From Clostridia bacterium (lineage in GTDB: Bacteria > Bacillota_A > Clostridia > TANB77 > CAG-508): a DNA stretch of 30,642 nt. Both the position numbers and the translations under genes were made by a program. Below are positions 1 through 9,079 of this stretch, in pieces; position 1 is the stretch's first letter; each line of letters starts with the position of its first letter. A model generated the notes under the pieces. The model was not told where the DNA came from, did no database searches, and worked only from the letters and a program-made list of their open reading frames with translations. Where the stretch lies: NCBI GenBank assembly GCA_017621295.1, contig JAGATI010000145.1, forward strand, positions 1-30,642. The letters are read 5' to 3'.

Positions 1-4
1 AAAA

Positions 5-145
5 AGAAAAGCCACGAACAATTTCCAAAAATTTCGCTAAGAATTTCTAAAATTATTCCAGTCAAACATTATATCTCAAAAACATTTATATATATGGAAC
101 TTTGACTACTCTACAATGTTAAAACATTATCCTGTAACAATCAAA
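5..145 (+). repeat. Half copy of palindromic intergenic repeat (left flank of ATPase gene)
   Basis: This stretch is a close direct copy of 3163-3300. They share gccacgaacaatttccaaaa, then aagaatttctaaaattattc, then acatttatata and cctgtaa, with scattered substitutions. The copy at 3163-3300 is the right arm of a long palindrome, so this is probably the right arm of another element whose left arm lies before the window. No gene is visible between 1 and 273. Confidence 0.8.
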
Positions 146-273
146 TTAATAAATCTTTAAGTTAGAAAAATCTATTAATTTGTATTTAATTTTTCATAAA
201 TATAATAAATCCAGAATATATATATAATATATGTTTATAAAACATATAAATTGTATACAAAGGAGAGATATTT

Positions 274-2943
274 ATGTGGCAAACATTAGGGATAACAGAG
301 ATTAAGAGAATGCTAAGGACAAGTACTAAAGGACGGACTTTCAAATGAAGAAGCACGGTAATAGATTAAAGGAATTTGGAGAAAACAAATTAGAAGATAA
401 GAAAAAGGAAAGTATAATTATTAGGTTTTTTAAACAATTTAATGACTTTATGATAATTATTTTGATAGTAGCATCAATAATTTCAGCAATAGTTGCTAAA
501 TTAGAAGGAAATAATGATTATGTAGATTCTATAATAATTGTAGCAATTGTAGTATTTAATGCTATAATGGGGCTTATTCAAGAAGCTAAAGCAGAAAAGT
601 CATTAGAAGCTCTTAAGAAAATGTCTGCACCAATAGCTAAAGTAAAAAGAGAAGAGAAAATTGTGCAAATTAAAGGGACAGAAGTTGTTCCAGGAGATAT
701 AGTAATTCTAGAGGCAGGAAATTTTGTACCAGCAGATTGTAGATTAATAAATTCATATAATTTAAAGGTAGAAGAATCTAGTTTAACAGGTGAAACTATG
801 CCGGTATTAAAAGATTCTAATGTGATTTTAAAAGAAAATACATCACTTGGAGATATGATAAATATGGCATTTGCAACTACAGTAGTTGTTAATGGTCATG
901 CAGAGGCAATTGTTACAGAAACTGGAATGAATAGTAAGGTCGGAAAAATAGCCAAAATGATAATTACAGATGAAGCACCACAAACTCCAATACAAAAGAA
1001 ATTAGCTGGAGTAGGAAAAACACTGGGACTTGGATGTTTATTAATATGTGCTTTTATATTTATAATAGGTCTAATTAAGAAAATATCACCAGTGGAAATG
1101 TTTATGACATCAGTCGGACTTGCTGTTGCGGCAATTCCAGAGGGGTTGCCTGCTATTGTAACTATTATGTTATCAATAGGAGTTACAAAAATGGCTAAGA
1201 AAAATAGCATAATTAGAAAACTTCCAGCAGTAGAAACATTGGGAAGTAGTACAGTAATTTGTTCTGATAAAACAGGTACTTTAACACAAAATAAAATGCA
1301 AGTAGTTAGTATAAGAAATATAAATGGAAAAGTTACAAATCAAAATGAAAAAGAATTTATATTAGAGCTTGGTACGATGTGTACAGATGTAGATATAAAT
1401 TATGATAAAGGAAAAGAAGAATTTATTGGTGAACCAACAGAACTTGCAATTGTATCTGCTGCAAATAGTATTGGCAAAAATAAAATAGATTTATATAAAG
1501 AATGTATACGTGTAAATGAAATACCATTTGATTCAGAAAGAAAGATGATGACTACAATACATAAAATAGGAAATAAGTATAGAATTATTACTAAAGGAGC
1601 TCCAGATGTTTTACTAAAAAGGTGTACAAAGTGTGTAAATGGAGATAAAATTTCTCCTTTAAATGTGACTTACATTTCAAAAATAGAAGAAGAAAATAAC
1701 AAAATGGCAAATGATGCACTTAGAGTACTTGCTGTAAGTTATATAGATGTTGATGAATTACCTAAGACAATAGATTCTAATACAGTAGAGAATAATTTAA
1801 TTTTAGTGCGGGTTAATAGGAATGATAGATCCTCCAAGAGAAGGTGTAAAAGAGGCTGTAGCTACTTGTAAAAAGGCTGGTATAAAAACTGTAATGATAA
1901 CAGGAGACCATGTTGTAACAGCAACAGCAATTGCCAAGGATATTGGAATATTAAGAAAAAATGATTTAGCAATAACTGGGGAAGAATTAGATAAATTGCC
2001 AGAAGAAATATTAGATAGAGATATTATGAAATATTCAGTATTTGCAAGAGTTTCACCAGAACATAAGGTTAGAATAGTTAAATCATTTAGAAAATCTGGT
2101 GCTATTGTAGCAATGACAGGTGATGGTGTTAATGATGCACCAGCTCTAAAAAATGCAGATATGGGAATTGCTATGGGACTTCGGTGGTACAGATGTTGCA
2201 AAAAATGCATCAGATATGATATTGACAGATGACAACTTCTGTACAATTGTTGAGGCTGTAAAACAAGGAAGGAATATATTTGATAATATAAAAAAAGCTA
2301 TTCATTTCTTAATAGCTACAAATGTTGGAGAAATAGTAACTATTTTTGTAGGGTTGCTTTTAGGATTAAAATCACCATTACTTGCAATTCAGTTATTGTG
2401 GATTAATTTAGTTACAGATTCACTTCCAGCAATAGCTATAGGCTTAGAACCACCAGAAAAAGATATAATGAATAAAAAACCAAGAGATGCAAAAAAAAGT
2501 TTATTTGCAGATGGGTTATGGGGAAAAATATTTGTAGAAGGAATTATGTTACGGAATGCTGACATTATTTGCATTTAGTTTAGGAAATAGACTTTATGGA
2601 TTAGAAGTGCGGAAGAACAATGGCTTTTGTTTGCTTAGGAATGTTAGAACTTGTCCACAGCTTTAATATAAAAAGTGAACAATCAATATTTAAATGTGAT
2701 TTATTTAACAATAAATATTTGATAGGAGCTTTTGTATTAGGAGCAGTTTTACAAATAGGTGTTGTATTAATTCCTGGTATTGCTGGTATATTTAAATTAG
2801 TATCTCTAAATAGTACGCAGTGGATTTATACGATTGGAATATCTATTTTACCTATATTTATTATAGAAGTGCAGAAAAGGTTTAATGAATTTAAGTTTGG
2901 TAAGATTATATATGGAACAAAAGCTAGTCTAAAAGAAATATGA
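274..2943 (+). CDS. Calcium-translocating P-type ATPase (SERCA-like), six +1 frameshift sites
   Basis: Cation pump of the P2A family, expected to export Ca2+ across the cytoplasmic membrane using ATP. Start ATG 274 follows the Shine-Dalgarno AAGGAGAG. The conventional frame breaks six times, each at an in-frame CGG followed by N (334, 356, 1809, 2182, 2552, 2610). Skipping the C and reading GGN as Gly (residues 21, 28, 512, 636, 759, 778) gives one 887-residue protein, the normal family length. Visible motifs are an N-terminal cation-transporter domain (GLSNEEA...NRLKEFGENKL), TGET of the actuator domain, PEGLPA in M4, the phosphorylation motif SDKTGTLTQNKM, KGAPDVLL in the nucleotide domain, TGDGVNDAPALK and the M6 motif NLVTDSLPA. 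Several junctions fall inside conserved motifs (VGLIGMIDPPR, GLGGTDVAK), so the repaired reading is secure. The gene stands alone between copies of a palindromic repeat. A pseudogene is unlikely because all six lesions are identical in kind and there are no other stops or deletions. The substrate is inferred from the family. Confidence 0.93.
334..336 (+). other. CGG +1 frameshift site 1 (ATPase Gly21)
   Basis: In frame from ATG 274. Zero-frame reading stops at TGA 346. Skipping the C gives GGA CTT TCA AAT GAA GAA (GLSNEE), the expected N-terminal domain sequence. Confidence 0.88.
356..358 (+). other. CGG +1 frameshift site 2 (ATPase Gly28)
   Basis: In frame after site 1. The zero frame reads CGG TAA TAG, so a double stop follows the CGG immediately. 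The +1 reading is GGT AAT AGA TTA AAG GAA (GNRLKE), as expected. Confidence 0.88.
1809..1811 (+). other. CGG +1 frameshift site 3 (ATPase Gly512)
   Basis: Context GTG-C-GGG-TTA-ATA. The +1 reading gives VGLIGMIDPPR, the conserved start of the P-domain segment. The zero frame stops at 1869. This is the only CGGG site. Confidence 0.92.
2182..2184 (+). other. CGG +1 frameshift site 4 (ATPase Gly636)
   Basis: Context CTT-C-GGT-GGT-ACA. The +1 reading gives MGLGGTDVAKNASDM, a hallmark P-type ATPase motif after TGDGVNDAPALK. The zero frame stops at 2230. Confidence 0.92.
2552..2554 (+). other. CGG +1 frameshift site 5 (ATPase Gly759)
   Basis: Context TTA-C-GGA-ATG. The +1 reading continues the membrane domain as GIMLGMLTLFAFSLG. 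The zero frame stops at 2576. Confidence 0.9.
2610..2612 (+). other. CGG +1 frameshift site 6 (ATPase Gly778)
   Basis: Context GTG-C-GGA-AGA-ACA. The +1 reading gives VGRTMAFVCLGMLELVHSFN, a conserved C-terminal membrane segment. The zero frame stops at 2664. Confidence 0.9.
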
Positions 2944-3012
2944 AAATTGAGAGGTGAAAGATTGGAGGCAAGTATTTTGGTTACCGGACTATTGTCTCTA
3001 TCTATTAAATAT

Positions 3013-3306
3013 TCGTTATAAAGTTACAAGTAAATGGTGCTTTAAAATTAGCCGTCAAAACTCCTTATATATAAATGTTTTTGATATTATAATGGTCTCC
3101 TTACATAATTTAAGAAATTCTATGCTCCAGCTTTTAACACCCTTTCTGTGCTCTTTTCTTTTAGAAAAGCCACGAACAATTTCCAAAATCCGGAGCTAAG
3201 AATTTCTAAAATTATTCCAGTCGAACATTATAATATCAAAAACATTTATATATAAGGAGTTTTGACTACTCTATAATGTCAAAGTGTTAACCTGTAATGT
3301 TATAAA
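3013..3306. repeat. Long palindromic intergenic element
   Basis: A palindrome of roughly 290 bp centred near 3160 fills most of the gap between the ATPase and walR. The arms 3054-3093 and 3227-3266 are perfect 40-nt reverse complements. The remaining arm sequence pairs imperfectly (for example gtgctcttttct with agaaaagccac at the centre, and cgttataaagttac with the right end). The right arm is repeated at 5-145 and, more diverged, at 17525-17620. There is no convincing coding sequence. It could be a MITE-like non-autonomous element or a large structured transcript. Confidence 0.85.
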
Positions 3307-3307
3307 T

Positions 3308-3335
3308 TTGATTTTTCAAAAAACTCTTGTATAAT
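3308..3335 (+). promoter_or_regulatory. Probable sigma-A-type promoter for walR
   Basis: TTGATT (3308-3313), a 16-nt spacer and TATAAT (3330-3335), about 75 nt before the walR start. The -35 lies at the right end of the palindromic element. Confidence 0.5.
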
Positions 3336-3409
3336 CTAAAAAATTGTGATATAAATGGTAAAGCATAATAAAAAAATCAGTTAAAAATTACCGAAATGGG
3401 GGAAAAATT

Positions 3410-4147
3410 TTGGAAGGTTCTGTAAAAAGTAAAAAGACAATTTTAATAGTTGATGACGAAAAGCCTATTGTTGATATTTTAGTATATAATTTACAAAAAG
3501 AAGGATACGAAACACTAGAAGCAAATGATGGAGAATTAGCTGTAAGTTTAGCATTAGAGAAAAAACCAGATTTAATCCTTTTAGATATAATGTTACCAAA
3601 AATGGATGGTTTAGCTGTATGTAAGAGAATAAGACATACACTTAATGTGCCTATTTTAATGTTATCTGCTAAAGACGAGGAAATAGATAAAATATTAGGA
3701 TTAGAATTAGGGGCAGATGATTATGTAACAAAACCATTTAGTGTAAGAGAGTTAATGGCAAGAGTAAAAGCAAATTTAAGAAAAGTAGAAGCTACAAGTA
3801 ATATAGTAGAAGAAATAAAAGAAGAGCAATCTGAAACAAGAACTAATATAATAGAAGTTGGAGATTTAAGCTTAGACTTAGATAAATTTGAAGTAAGAGT
3901 AAGAGGGCAAGTAATAGACTTAACATTAAGAGAATTTGAGGTTTTAAAATATTTAGCAAAACAACCAGGACAGGTAATAACAAGAGAAGTTTTATTAGAA
4001 AAAGTTTGGGGATATGAATATTATGGTGATATAAGAACTGTTGATGTTACTGTAAGAAGAATAAGAGAAAAAATAGAGAAAGATACATCAAGTCCTAAGA
4101 TATTAATTACAAAAAGAGGAGTAGGCTATTATATTGCATCTAAATAG
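3410..4147 (+). CDS. walR: OmpR/PhoB-family response regulator, WalR-like
   Basis: A DNA-binding response regulator of 245 residues. The receiver domain (about 9-125) has the acidic pair in ILIVDDEKP, the phosphoacceptor Asp in LLDIMLPKMDG and the conserved Lys in YVTKPFS. The OmpR-type winged helix occupies about 145-245. The C-terminal sequence VWGYEYYGDIRTVDVTVRR...TKRGVGYYI is typical of WalR (YycF), the cell-wall homeostasis regulator of Firmicutes, although PhoP-like paralogues resemble it. The start is TTG 3410, with GGGGG about 7 nt upstream and no better ATG. The gene is followed by a hairpin with a T-run and then by its probable kinase. Reading frame intact, no CGG codons. Confidence 0.85.
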   Translation: MEGSVKSKKTILIVDDEKPIVDILVYNLQKEGYETLEANDGELAVSLALEKKPDLILLDIMLPKMDGLAVCKRIRHTLNVPILMLSAKDEEIDKILGLELGADDYVTKPFSVRELMARVKANLRKVEATSNIVEEIKEEQSETRTNIIEVGDLSLDLDKFEVRVRGQVIDLTLREFEVLKYLAKQPGQVITREVLLEKVWGYEYYGDIRTVDVTVRRIREKIEKDTSSPKILITKRGVGYYIASK

Positions 4148-4162
4148 TTTAATATATATCAA

Positions 4163-4222
4163 GTTCGAACCTACAATGATATTTGTTTTATATCATATAT
4201 AGGTTTGAATTTGATTTTTTTT
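4163..4222 (+). terminator. Hairpin with T-run between walR and walK
   Basis: ttcgaacct...atgatat pairs with atatcat...aggtttgaa, and an interrupted T-rich run follows (4211-4222). It looks like a terminator or attenuator separating the regulator from the kinase, which starts 170 nt later. Confidence 0.55.
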
Positions 4223-4390
4223 GTTATAATTAATATTTATATGAAAATTAAGAAGATTTTTATATTAAAGTGAGTTTTAATATGTTAAACTTTATTTGAA
4301 AATTGGTTAATATCAAACATATAAAATAAATTGTAACATAACTAAAATACAGTTTTACTATATATTTTTGTAAAAAAGGAAGGAATAAGT

Positions 4391-5840
4391 ATGATAAAAA
4401 ATACACAAATAAGAATTGTAATTTTATTTTTAATATTAGGAGTTATTCTTATAGGAACAATTGGGGGCATAGGTGTTCAAAGTTTAGTTAATATGAATAA
4501 TCAAATTACATCTGTAGAAATTGATAACATACAAAGTATGTCAAATACAATACAAATTCAAATAGATAATATAAAAATAATGACAGCTATATTTATTGTT
4601 TTATTTATTATAATGTCACTTATAATTGGAATATTTGCGATAAAAAAAATGATGACACCAATATCTGATTTTGTAAAAAATGCAGGAGATTTATCGAAAA
4701 AAGATGATTTTAAAATGAAGTATTTAACAGATGGAAAAGGAAAAAAAGATGTTAATGAATTTGTTAATGCTTTTAATACTGTAACAACAGAGCTTAATGA
4801 GAATTTAGATGAAATAAAGAAACAGAAAAAACAAATAGAAACAATACTTTTACATATGACAGATGGTATAATTGCTTTCGATTTAGAAGGTATGATAACA
4901 CATATTAATCCAGCAGCAACAAAGTTTTTAAACTTGAAAAAAGAAGATAATAATTTTGAAAAAATATTTAAAAAGTTGAATATTGATATAAATATGGAAA
5001 AGCTTATATATTTAGAAGAATGGACATCATCTGAGCAAAATATAAATATTGAAGATAGATATATTAATATATTTTTCGCACCTTTTAAGGATTCTAATGA
5101 AAAAGTTGCAGGTGTTATTGTATTAGTGCAAGATGTAACAGAACATGTAAAACTAGACAATATGAGAAAAGAATTTGTAGCAGATGTATCACATGAATTA
5201 AAGACACCAATTACTTCTATTATGGGATATGCAGATACGTTACTAGAAGGAGAATATGATGAAGATACTAGAAGTAGATTTTTAAATGTAATTGCTTCAG
5301 AAGCTAGACGAATGGCAAAACTTGTTACAGATTTATTAACACTTTCTAGATATGACAATAATAATGTAAAATTAGAGAAATTAGAGTTTGATTTAGGAGA
5401 ACTTGTAAAAAGATGTGAAGAAAAATTAGAACTTGAAATATCTAAGAAGAATCATAGTGTGGAATGTTTTGTAACAGCAAATGTACCACCTGTACATGCT
5501 GATAAATATGGAATAGAAAGAGTTATATTAAATATATTAACTAATAGTATAAAATATACACCTGAAAATGGAAGTATTAAAATATATGTGGGATTTGTGT
5601 ATAATGATGCATATATAAAAGTTATTGACAATGGAATAGGAATTCCAGGTGAGGATTTAGCTAGAATTTTTGATAGATTTTATCGTGTAGATAAGGCAAG
5701 AACAAGAGAAATGGGAGGAACAGGCCTTCGGATTATCAATTGCAAAAGAGATATTAGATCAAAATGGGGGAAGTATTGATATAAGGAGTGAAGAAGGTAA
5801 AGGAACAGAAGTTGTAATTAGAATACCTACCAAGAAATAA
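4391..5840 (+). CDS. walK: Sensor histidine kinase, WalK-like, one +1 frameshift site
   Basis: Membrane histidine kinase, probable partner of the upstream response regulator. Predicted membrane helices lie at about 7-29 and 57-80, with only about 30 residues outside, so the extracytoplasmic PAS-like domain of Bacillus WalK is absent. A HAMP-like segment, a PAS domain (about 150-250) and HisKA follow, with the phosphoacceptor His in FVADVSHELKTPITSI, then HATPase_c with NSIKYTP (N box), DNGIGIP (G1) and FDRFYRVDKAR (F box). The frame breaks inside the G2 box at CGG 5729. Skipping the C restores GGTGLGLSIAKEIL with Gly447 and extends the protein to TAA 5838, giving 482 residues. Without the shift the protein ends at 5779 with a destroyed ATP lid. 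ATG 4391 is preceded by AAAGGAAGGA. Confidence 0.9.
5729..5731 (+). other. CGG +1 frameshift site in walK (Gly447, G2 box)
   Basis: Context CTT-C-GGA-TTA. The +1 reading gives GTGLGLSIAK, the kinase G2 box. The zero frame gives GTGLRIINCKRD and stops at 5777. Confidence 0.92.
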
Positions 5841-5980
5841 ATATTTTAGATTACTCTACAATATTAGATTATTTACATATGATTTTATGTTAAAATAGTG
5901 GTTATTTTGTCTTGAAAAAATAATGGAAATAATGTATAATTTAACTATTATGTAAGTATAAGAAAGGAAGAATATAAAAT

Positions 5981-6667
5981 ATGATATTATTAACAGATAA
6001 GCAAAAAAATATTATAAAGGAAGTTATAGAATGGATAATTTGTATAGTTATAGCCATAATTATAGCTATATTAATTAGATATTTTGTTGGAACTCCTACT
6101 GTAGTAAAACAAACATCTATGTTTCCAACACTAAAACAAGACCAGAGGTTATGGCTTAATAGATTACCTAGAACATTAAAAGAAACACCAAAAAGAGGTG
6201 AGATTATTACATTCGAGGCTCCAAGCTCATCATATATTCCAGCAGATGAAGCAGATTTAAATAATCCTGTTGCAAAATATGAAAATGAACCTAAAGGATT
6301 ATTTAGCAAGTTTACTTATTATGTACTTGAAACTAAAAACTATGAAACAAAGGAGCCAAAAGAAAAAGTAAGCTTTATAAAAAGAGTAATTGGATTACCA
6401 GGTGAACATGTAAAAATTAAGGATGGAAAAGTATATATTAATGATGTGGAATTAGAAGAGCCATATTTAAATGAAAACGTATATACTGATTCTTTAGAAG
6501 GTGTATTTACAGATTTAATTGTACCAGAAAATTGTATTTTTGCTATGGGGGATAATCGTTCTCAATCTACAGATTGTAGAAGATTTGGATGTGTTCCTAT
6601 AGAAAAGATAGAAAGTAAAGTATTATTTAGATTTTGGCCATTGAATTTATTTGGAAAAGTAGAATAA
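5981..6667 (+). CDS. lepB: Type I signal peptidase
   Basis: Membrane-bound serine protease that removes signal peptides from secreted proteins. It has 228 residues: one N-terminal membrane helix (about 16-36), then the catalytic domain. The likely nucleophile is Ser46 in KQTSMFPTL and the general base Lys134 in FIKRVIGLPGE. The late signature MGDNRSQSTDCRRFG is present. The spacer between the catalytic boxes is rather long (about 80-128). ATG 5981 is preceded by GAAAGGAAG. It lies 28 nt upstream of holB and is probably cotranscribed. Frame intact. Confidence 0.9.
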   Translation: MILLTDKQKNIIKEVIEWIICIVIAIIIAILIRYFVGTPTVVKQTSMFPTLKQDQRLWLNRLPRTLKETPKRGEIITFEAPSSSYIPADEADLNNPVAKYENEPKGLFSKFTYYVLETKNYETKEPKEKVSFIKRVIGLPGEHVKIKDGKVYINDVELEEPYLNENVYTDSLEGVFTDLIVPENCIFAMGDNRSQSTDCRRFGCVPIEKIESKVLFRFWPLNLFGKVE

Positions 6668-6695
6668 TACTTAAGAGCTTATGGAGGTAAGTTTT

Positions 6696-7626
6696 TTGAG
6701 TTTTGATAATGTAATTGGAAATGATAAAAATAAGATTTTTTTAAATAAAATAGTTAGTTCTAATAATACAGTACATAGTTATATGTTTGAAGGAATAGAA
6801 GGAATAGGTAAATCTATTTTTGCAAGAGATTTTGCGAAGATGTTACTTTGTATTGGAAAAAATAAAACAGAATGTGGAACATGTAAATCTTGTATAGAAT
6901 TTGAAAATAATAATAATCCAGATTGTATTCAAATAAAACCAGACGGAAAAGTTATTAAGATAGAACAAATTAGACAAATGCAAGAAAAGATATTAGAAAA
7001 ACCAATTGTATCAGATAAAAAAGTATATATTATAGATGATGCAGATTTAATGACAAAAGAAGCTCAAAATTGTTTACTAAAGACATTAGAGGAGCCACCA
7101 AGATTTGTAATAATTATTTTAGTATTATCTAATGAAAGTAAAATTTTAAATACTATAAAATCAAGATGTATGAAAATAATTTTTGAAAAATTAAAAAATG
7201 AAGAATTAAACAAGTATGCAATAGAGAATTTTGATAAAAGTCAAATAAAACAAAGTATGATAGAAAATTCCAATCGGAAGCATAAATAAACTTATAAAAA
7301 TTAAAGAGAATTATGAAGAATATGAAAAAGTAGAAAATCTTTGCAAAAGGTTTGGGAAAGATAATATATTAGATATAATTAATAATGCAGATGTTTTATA
7401 TAAAAATAAAGAGATGATTGATGATATATTAGATTATATGATAACAATTTTTTATAATATATTTGTGAAAAATACAAGAGACAAATGTTGTATTAATATA
7501 ATAAGAATAATAGAAGAAGTTAAGCAAAGGTTAAAAGGAAACAGTAATTTTGATATGAGTATAGACCATTTGATTTTCAAAATATGGGGGGAAATAAATG
7601 AAGACAGTAATAGGAGTCAAATTTAG
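6696..7626 (+). CDS. holB: DNA polymerase III delta' subunit, one +1 frameshift site
   Basis: Clamp-loader subunit of the replicative polymerase. The N-terminal AAA+ domain shows EGIEGIGKSIFARDFAKMLL (P-loop-like), a zinc-binding set of cysteines (C..CGTCKSC) and IIDDADLMTKEAQNCLLKTL with EEPP. TTG 6696 is preferred over ATG 6681 because the Shine-Dalgarno GGAGGT lies 7 nt before the TTG and overlaps the ATG codon. The frame breaks at CGG 7275. Skipping the C gives NGSINKLIKIKENYEEYEKV and continues to the stop at 7624-7626, for 309 residues, normal for delta'. Its end overlaps ricT by 29 nt, and holB-ricT is a conserved Firmicutes gene order. This is an essential gene, so the shift must be productive if the sequence is correct. 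Confidence 0.88.
7275..7277 (+). other. CGG +1 frameshift site in holB (Gly194)
   Basis: Context AAT-C-GGA-AGC-ATA. The zero frame reads CGG AAG CAT AAA TAA and stops at 7287. The +1 reading continues the C-terminal helical domain to 7626. Confidence 0.9.
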
Positions 7627-8509
7627 AAAGCCAGGAAAAATATATTTCTTTGATCCAGAAAATCTACAAATAAAAAGAGATGATTATGTAATAGTAGAGA
7701 CTGCGGTAGGAGAAGAGATAGGAAAAGTAGTAATAGATAATAAAAAAGTAAATGAAGAAAAATTAGCAAATACATTAAAGAAAGTAATTAGACTCGCAAG
7801 TAATAAAGATTTAAAGCAGTATGAGGAAAACAAGAAAAAAGAGCCAGAAGCTCTAAAGATATGTGAACAAAAAATAAAAAAACACAAACTAGAAATGAGA
7901 TTAATAGATGTAGAATATAAATTTGATAATAGTAAAATTTTATTCTATTTTACAGCTGAAGGTAGAATCGATTTTAGAGATTTGGTTAAAGACTTAGCGA
8001 GTATTTTTAAAACAAGAATAGAATTGAGACAAATAGGTGTAAGAGATGAAGTACGCAGAATAGGTGGAAACGGAATTTGTGGAAGAGAATTATGTTGTTG
8101 TTCTTTTTTAGGAAATTTTGATACAGTATCTATAAAGATGGCTAAAGAACAAAATATATCTTTAAATCCTGCAAAGATATCTGGTAATTGTGGAAGATTA
8201 ATGTGCTGTTTAAAATATGAACAAGAAGTTTATGAAGATAAGATAAAAAGATTGCCTAAAGTTGGAGCAATTGTAAAAACAGAAGATGGGCAAGGGATTG
8301 TAGAAGAGGTTGAAACTCTAAAAGAGAAAGTTAAAGTAAAAACTAGAGATGGAGAAGATTATTTTTATAAAAAATATGATGCTTCAGATGTGAAAATAAT
8401 TAAAAATATAGAGAAACAAAGAATAGACCCAGAAGAGAGAGAACATCTTAAAGAGTTAGAAGAATTAGAAAAATTAGACAAGAATGAAAAAGTAGATGAT
8501 GATATATAA
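7598..8509 (+). CDS. ricT: PSP1/RicT family protein (YaaT)
   Basis: A 303-residue homologue of RicT (YaaT). In Bacillus, RicT forms a complex with RicA and RicF that supports RNase Y-dependent mRNA maturation and affects sporulation. The PSP1 domain covers most of the protein. Cysteine-rich signatures NGICGRELCCCSFLGNF and KISGNCGRLMCCLKYEQE match residues associated with Fe-S binding in this family. The C-terminus is acidic and lysine-rich. ATG 7598 is preceded by GGGGGGAAATA inside the 3' end of holB, so translation is probably coupled. Frame intact. Contains an in-frame CGC (VRR), showing that this CGN codon is used for Arg. Confidence 0.9.
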   Translation: MKTVIGVKFRKPGKIYFFDPENLQIKRDDYVIVETAVGEEIGKVVIDNKKVNEEKLANTLKKVIRLASNKDLKQYEENKKKEPEALKICEQKIKKHKLEMRLIDVEYKFDNSKILFYFTAEGRIDFRDLVKDLASIFKTRIELRQIGVRDEVRRIGGNGICGRELCCCSFLGNFDTVSIKMAKEQNISLNPAKISGNCGRLMCCLKYEQEVYEDKIKRLPKVGAIVKTEDGQGIVEEVETLKEKVKVKTRDGEDYFYKKYDASDVKIIKNIEKQRIDPEEREHLKELEELEKLDKNEKVDDDI

Positions 8510-8585
8510 TAAAAGTATCAATTCTAATATAATTATAATAATTGATTGTAATTATAAGTATTGTAGTGGAAGGTGGTGAATAAAA

Positions 8586-8756
8586 GTGGCATATAAAATT
8601 ACAGATAAATGTATATCTTGTGGAGCATGTGCAGCAGAATGTCCAGTAGGATGTATTTCTCAAGGAGAAGAAAGATACATAATAGATAAAGATGCATGTA
8701 TAGGTTGTGGAACTTGTGCTGGAGTTTGCCCAGTAGAGGCACCGGAGGAAGAATAA
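8586..8756 (+). CDS. Small 2[4Fe-4S] ferredoxin
   Basis: A 56-residue clostridial-type ferredoxin. Two cluster-binding motifs are visible: CISCGACAAECP and CIGCGTCAGVCP. The start is GTG 8586, with AAGGTGGTG 7 nt upstream, giving (M)AYKITDKC. It ends with an acidic tail (APEEE) and is followed by a strong terminator. It is likely an electron carrier for oxidoreductases such as the pyruvate:ferredoxin oxidoreductase encoded downstream. A CGG triplet at 8743 is out of frame (CCG GAG). Confidence 0.92.
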   Translation: MAYKITDKCISCGACAAECPVGCISQGEERYIIDKDACIGCGTCAGVCPVEAPEEE

Positions 8757-8760
8757 ATTT

Positions 8761-8802
8761 AAAATTGGCAGTAGATTATTAAATTTTCTACTGCCAATTT
8801 TT
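8761..8802 (+). terminator. Rho-independent terminator after ferredoxin
   Basis: aaattggcagtaga pairs with tctactgccaattt, followed by T-rich sequence. It ends the lepB-holB-ricT-ferredoxin block. The rest of 8803-9018 shows no gene. Confidence 0.9.
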
Positions 8803-9018
8803 ATAAAAAATATTACAATGTATTTTTTATAAAATTATTGTAATTATAAAATAAAGGTTCCCTTACTATCTTGTACTTAAGAAATTTTTTTGTACCACAA
8901 ACAATGTAAGAATTTTTTTCATGAGTAGATCTCTTAATAATTTATAATCACATTACAATATGATTAATATGAAAAATCAAATTATGTAAAATATCGTTTT
9001 ATAATATTTATTTGGTCC

Positions 9019-9047
9019 TTGACATAAATGATTAATTAATATAATAT
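9019..9047 (+). promoter_or_regulatory. Sigma-A-type promoter
   Basis: TTGACA (9019-9024), a 17-nt spacer and TAATAT (9042-9047; an overlapping TATAAT begins at 9040), 33 nt before ATG 9080. Confidence 0.65.
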
Positions 9048-9079
9048 TAAAAAAATGATAAAAAAGGAGATTATGAAAT

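Noticed and set aside
802..1131. CGG triplets at 802, 941, 1115 and 1129 within the ATPase
   Set aside because: They are out of frame (CCG GTA, GTC GGA, GTC GGA, GCG GCA) and the protein continues normally, so they are not frameshift sites.
274..2943. ATPase, walK, holB, porA, porD and others as pseudogenes
   Set aside because: Every lesion is the same single C before GGN, with no other stops, deletions or loss of motifs. Several genes would be essential, and operon overlaps are intact in the repaired frames.
274..2943. Classical programmed frameshifting with a slippery heptamer and stimulatory structure
   Set aside because: Codons before the CGG are diverse, no shared upstream Shine-Dalgarno-like or downstream hairpin element is seen at the sites, and one pair is in tandem. 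The CGG itself is the only common element.
2954..3199. Open frame of 81 codons after the ATPase
   Set aside because: It lies inside the palindromic repeat, lacks protein-like sequence and a family, and its frame is an accident of the repeat.
4558..5358. Long minus-strand open frame opposite walK
   Set aside because: It is a shadow of the AT-rich sense gene with no ribosome site or recognisable domain. The same applies to minus-strand frames opposite smc, minD, rodA and the ATPase.
8448..8663. Minus-strand 71-codon frame at the ferredoxin start
   Set aside because: It overlaps the ricT end and the clear ferredoxin gene on the plus strand and has no domain.
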